Positions 61,457-64,000 of a stretch of DNA of 64,000 nucleotides are shown piece by piece (positions within the stretch are counted from its first letter, which is position 1; every line of letters starts with the position of its first letter). The translations under genes were made by a program, and so were the position numbers. Where the stretch lies: NCBI GenBank assembly GCA_036342255.1, contig JAZAUS010000002.1, positions 134,742 through 198,741 of the forward strand, in the 5' to 3' direction. The stretch comes from RUG11198 sp036342255. GTDB lineage: Bacteria > Bacillota_I > Bacilli_A > RF39 > UBA660. The notes beneath the pieces are model-generated. The model saw nothing but the letters and a program-made list of their open reading frames with translations. It ran no database searches and had not been told where the DNA came from.

Positions 61457-62321
61457 CAAATGTTACTCTTCCTAAGTATCCTTCTCTTAGATCTTTTAAT
61501 ATAACAGTATATACCTTTTCATAGTCAGTTTCTTTATTTCTTATAGCACCAATATTCTTACCTATTATATCTAATATTTCTACTATATCTATATCTAGAT
61601 TATCTAACTTATATCTTTCTTTAAAACTATCAGGATATAATTTTATCATTTTATTTATTATATGAATACATACTTCTTCTTTATTTAGTATTTCTTCTTT
61701 AATAGCAGTCATAGAAGCTAAATTAAGAGCTATTTCATTATTATCTAATTTAGGCCATAATATACCTGGAGTATCTAATAGTTCTAAGTCTTTATTAATT
61801 CTTATCCATTCTAAAGATTTAGTTATACCTGGTTTATTACCTACATTAGTAGCTTTTCTACCTACTAATCTATTTATAAGAGTACTCTTTCCAACATTAG
61901 GTATACCTAATATTAACACTCTTATTCTTCTAGGTTTCATTCCCTTATCTTGTCTTTTCTTATTAATGGCATCAGCCATATCTTTAGTTATATTTAATAA
62001 ACTATCTAGACTCTTATCTTTAATTAAATCTAACATTACTACTTTATAGCCCTTATCTTCATAATAATTCTTCCATTTTAAAGATACTTCTTCATCACAT
62101 AAGTCTCTCTTGGTCATTATTAATACTCTAGGTTTATTTCTTATAATATCATCTACTTCTTTATTCTTAGAAGTATAAGGTATCCTAGCATCTATTATTT
62201 CAAATACTATATCTATTAAATCAATCTTCTCTTTAATCTGTCTTTTAGTCTTAGCCATATGACCTGGATACCAATTGATTTGGCTCTTTTGAAACACCTT
62301 TTCATTATCTTGATTATTCAT
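61437..62321 (-). CDS. rbgA: Ribosome biogenesis GTPase YlqF/RbgA
   Basis: A circularly permuted GTPase needed for late 50S assembly. The 294 residues open with the family mark INWYPGHMAKTKRQI and show G4 (TKRDLCD), G1 (GIPNVGKSTLINRL near 139-152), G2/G3 (NKPGITK, DTPGILWP) and the C-terminal RNA-binding domain. It overlaps recX by about 20 nt. Confidence 0.96.
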   Translation of the reverse strand: MNNQDNEKVFQKSQINWYPGHMAKTKRQIKEKIDLIDIVFEIIDARIPYTSKNKEVDDIIRNKPRVLIMTKRDLCDEEVSLKWKNYYEDKGYKVVMLDLIKDKSLDSLLNITKDMADAINKKRQDKGMKPRRIRVLILGIPNVGKSTLINRLVGRKATNVGNKPGITKSLEWIRINKDLELLDTPGILWPKLDNNEIALNLASMTAIKEEILNKEEVCIHIINKMIKLYPDSFKERYKLDNLDIDIVEILDIIGKNIGAIRNKETDYEKVYTVILKDLREGYLGRVTFDEYEDR

Positions 62322-62363
62322 TAGAAATCACTTCCTTTTTTCTATAACATTATATCATAATTA

Positions 62364-63602
62364 TTAAATAGAATTTATATCTTCCTTAAAATTAATCTCA
62401 ACACTTTTATCTTCATGAATAAAAATATTTTCAATATATTTTACAATTCTATTTCTTGTTAACTTTTTTATTTCTTTGTTTTCTACTCTTTTTAAATTCA
62501 TTTGTTTTAATATCTCATCATATAATTTATTTTTTTCTATAGAATGATTAGTACAAATACCATTTGTTATATAACTTTTACAATAATAGTAATCTTTATT
62601 TTTCCCTTTCTTTATATACATTGACTCACCACAATCCTTGCATTTAAAATAACCAGATAAAATATCTTCTCCATTACTAGTTTTATTTCTTTTAGGTGCT
62701 TTTAATAGTTGTTGAACTTTATTAAAAGTATCTTTATCAATAATTGCCTTATGATGATTTTCAGTTATCGTCCATTCTGATTCATCGTTTAATACTTGAT
62801 TATGATTTCTATAACTTATATTTCTATATTTATTTTGTATTAAAGTTCCTATATAAGTTTCATTTTTTAAGATTCTATCAACCATTTTAGCTTTCCACTC
62901 TCTTGTATTACTTTGTTTAGATTTACCTATATTATTTTCAAATTTATAAGTTGCAGGATTTGGTATATTATTTTCATTTAAATACTCTGCTATTTCTATT
63001 TTTGATTTACCAGACAAATACATTTTAAATATATTTCTTATATTGTCTGCTGCTACTTCATCAATTATAAAATAATGATAATCCTTAGGATCTTTTCTAT
63101 AGCCATATGGTACTGATGAACCCACATGTAATCCTTTTTTCTTATTAATATCAAAAGAATTTTTTACCTTCTTTGAGGTTTCATATGCAATGTAATCATT
63201 CATTAGATTTGTAATTGGTACATCAATTCTTTCCATAATATTTTTGGTTTTTAAACTATCATAATTATCATTAATAGAAAATACTCTTACATTAAGTGAT
63301 GGAAAAATATCTTCAATATATTTATTAACCTCTATATGATTACGACCAAGTCTAGATAAATCTTTAACCATTATCATATTAATTTTACCTTGTGTTATGT
63401 CATCTAATAATCTATTAAATCCTGGTCTATCTAGGGATGTACCACTATAACCATTGTCAACATAGAACTCTTTTAATTCGCAATCTAATTCAATATTAGC
63501 AATTATTCTAATTAAATCCATTTGTCTTTGAATACTATCTGATTCACTATAATCATCATCTCGTGATAATCTAACATAACCACCAACTTTATACTTAGAC
63601 AT
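62364..63602 (-). CDS. Large serine recombinase
   Basis: A site-specific recombinase. From the ATG at 63602 it has 412 residues: resolvase domain (GGYVRLSRDDD with the catalytic Ser, SIQRQMDLI, VKDLSRLGRNH), recombinase domain (GYRKDPKDY; VADNIRNIFKMYLSGKSKIEIAEYLN region), a zinc ribbon with CKDCGES and a later YYCKSYITNGICTNH, and a short C-terminal coiled region. It is shorter than most phage integrases (450-550). No phage or ICE genes are next to it, so it may be a relic or belong to an element extending past the window. Confidence 0.9.
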   Translation of the reverse strand: MSKYKVGGYVRLSRDDDYSESDSIQRQMDLIRIIANIELDCELKEFYVDNGYSGTSLDRPGFNRLLDDITQGKINMIMVKDLSRLGRNHIEVNKYIEDIFPSLNVRVFSINDNYDSLKTKNIMERIDVPITNLMNDYIAYETSKKVKNSFDINKKKGLHVGSSVPYGYRKDPKDYHYFIIDEVAADNIRNIFKMYLSGKSKIEIAEYLNENNIPNPATYKFENNIGKSKQSNTREWKAKMVDRILKNETYIGTLIQNKYRNISYRNHNQVLNDESEWTITENHHKAIIDKDTFNKVQQLLKAPKRNKTSNGEDILSGYFKCKDCGESMYIKKGKNKDYYYCKSYITNGICTNHSIEKNKLYDEILKQMNLKRVENKEIKKLTRNRIVKYIENIFIHEDKSVEINFKEDINSI

Positions 63603-63633
63603 ATGAATCACTCCTTTCTATATTATACCATAG

Positions 63634-63659
63634 AAAAACAGGATTTTACTCCTGTATAT
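63634..63659 (-). terminator. Terminator before the serine recombinase gene
   Basis: Minus strand: ACAGGA pairs with TCCTGT, followed by TTTTTC; ends the TraX-family gene. Confidence 0.75.
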
Positions 63660-63691
63660 ATATCGCAATATCTTAATATTCCGAGCAATCA

Positions 63692-64000
63692 TTATTTAAA
63701 AATTATTGGTATATTTCCATATATTACTAATCTTATAATTCCTATAATTATTAAATGCAATGGATAATATATGTAAAATAAATATTTCAGATTTACTTTA
63801 CCTCTTTCACCATTATATAAATATAATACTGGAATAGTTAAACAAGTAAACAATTGCAACAATCCATATACTTTATCTAGGAAAATAAAATAAACAGTTG
63901 CATACATTAATGTTCCAAGCATCATCATTATCATTTGTTTTTTAAAATTGCCTCTGTATTTATTCATAAATATTATTGAAAATACAGCTATACAACTCCA
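63692..64000 (-). CDS. TraX-family membrane protein, 5' end beyond the window
   Basis: The C-terminal part of a TraX-like acyltransferase. The frame stays open to the window edge (WSCIAVFSIIF before the first in-window Met), so the Met at 63967 is internal. It shows three hydrophobic helices and the TraX C-terminal signature YNGERGKVNLKYLFYIYYPLHLIIIG. TraX acetylates pilin in F plasmids; chromosomal Firmicutes homologs are common and their role is unknown. Confidence 0.8.
   Translation of the reverse strand, partial: WSCIAVFSIIFMNKYRGNFKKQMIMMMLGTLMYATVYFIFLDKVYGLLQLFTCLTIPVLYLYNGERGKVNLKYLFYIYYPLHLIIIGIIRLVIYGNIPIIFK

Noticed and set aside
1..64000. CRISPR arrays or insertion sequences
   Set aside because: I saw no regularly spaced direct repeats and no transposase; the only recombinase is the serine recombinase at 62364.

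Overview
The window is very AT-rich (about a quarter G+C by eye) and looks like a chromosomal segment of a low-GC Gram-positive bacterium. I would place it among uncultured Bacilli or Mollicutes-like gut lineages (RF39-like), by inference from gene content and not from a marker tree. TGA is a real stop codon here: it ends the response regulator at 754, cpsD at 12139 and the YneF-like gene at 60517. The organism therefore uses the standard code and not the Mycoplasma code. Strong SD sequences (GGAGG type) and TTGACA-17-TATAAT promoters are common. Sortases, LCP and capsule genes imply a cell wall. Most genes are on the minus strand.

Layout. 1-3600: a two-component system (kinase cut by the window edge) with TTAACA direct repeats upstream, a hypothetical gene, and a secreted ComEC-type metallo-hydrolase paired with a DUF3006 protein. 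3637-13523: one long capsule/exopolysaccharide operon read leftward (cpsC-cpsD-cpsB, priming transferase, two GT2 enzymes, Stealth phosphotransferase, Wzy, Wzx, LCP). 13767-15395: a DUF1016 nuclease and a short Lgt-like membrane protein. 15449-20550: a SipW-type module of two secreted substrates, a multi-pass SipW-type signal peptidase and a DUF5305 protein, with a divergent TetR regulator. 20576-22561: a small membrane ORF, an ORF6N-PLD-like protein and DinD. 22795-31062: a sortase-assembled pilus operon (1650-residue VWA tip protein, backbone pilin, two class C sortases).

31063-32045 is a gene-free kilobase with a heptamer cluster, an orphan minus-strand terminator and the rpsD leader. 32046-38605: rpsD, a type IV prepilin fused to a VWA domain, an orphan VirD4-like coupling ATPase, and a PrsA-like foldase. 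38649-56291 is mostly housekeeping: argS-hisS, infC-rpmI-rplT with an attenuator and an apparent AUA start on infC, smpB, rnr and secG, with Fic, HerA and two tandem CapA proteins between them. 56427-57444: tRNA-Ala and tRNA-Pro, an inverted fossil of the same two tRNAs, and an orphan MvaI/BcnI-type endonuclease. 57543-64000: fmt, hemW, a YneF-like gene, recX, rbgA, a serine recombinase, and a TraX-family gene running off the end.

The theme is the cell surface. Four display systems lie within 35 kb: capsule, SipW-processed proteins, a sortase pilus, and a prepilin-VWA protein. The least described pieces are the SipW module with a substrate ending in GGGC next to an Lgt-like gene, and the prepilin-VWA protein beside an orphan coupling ATPase.
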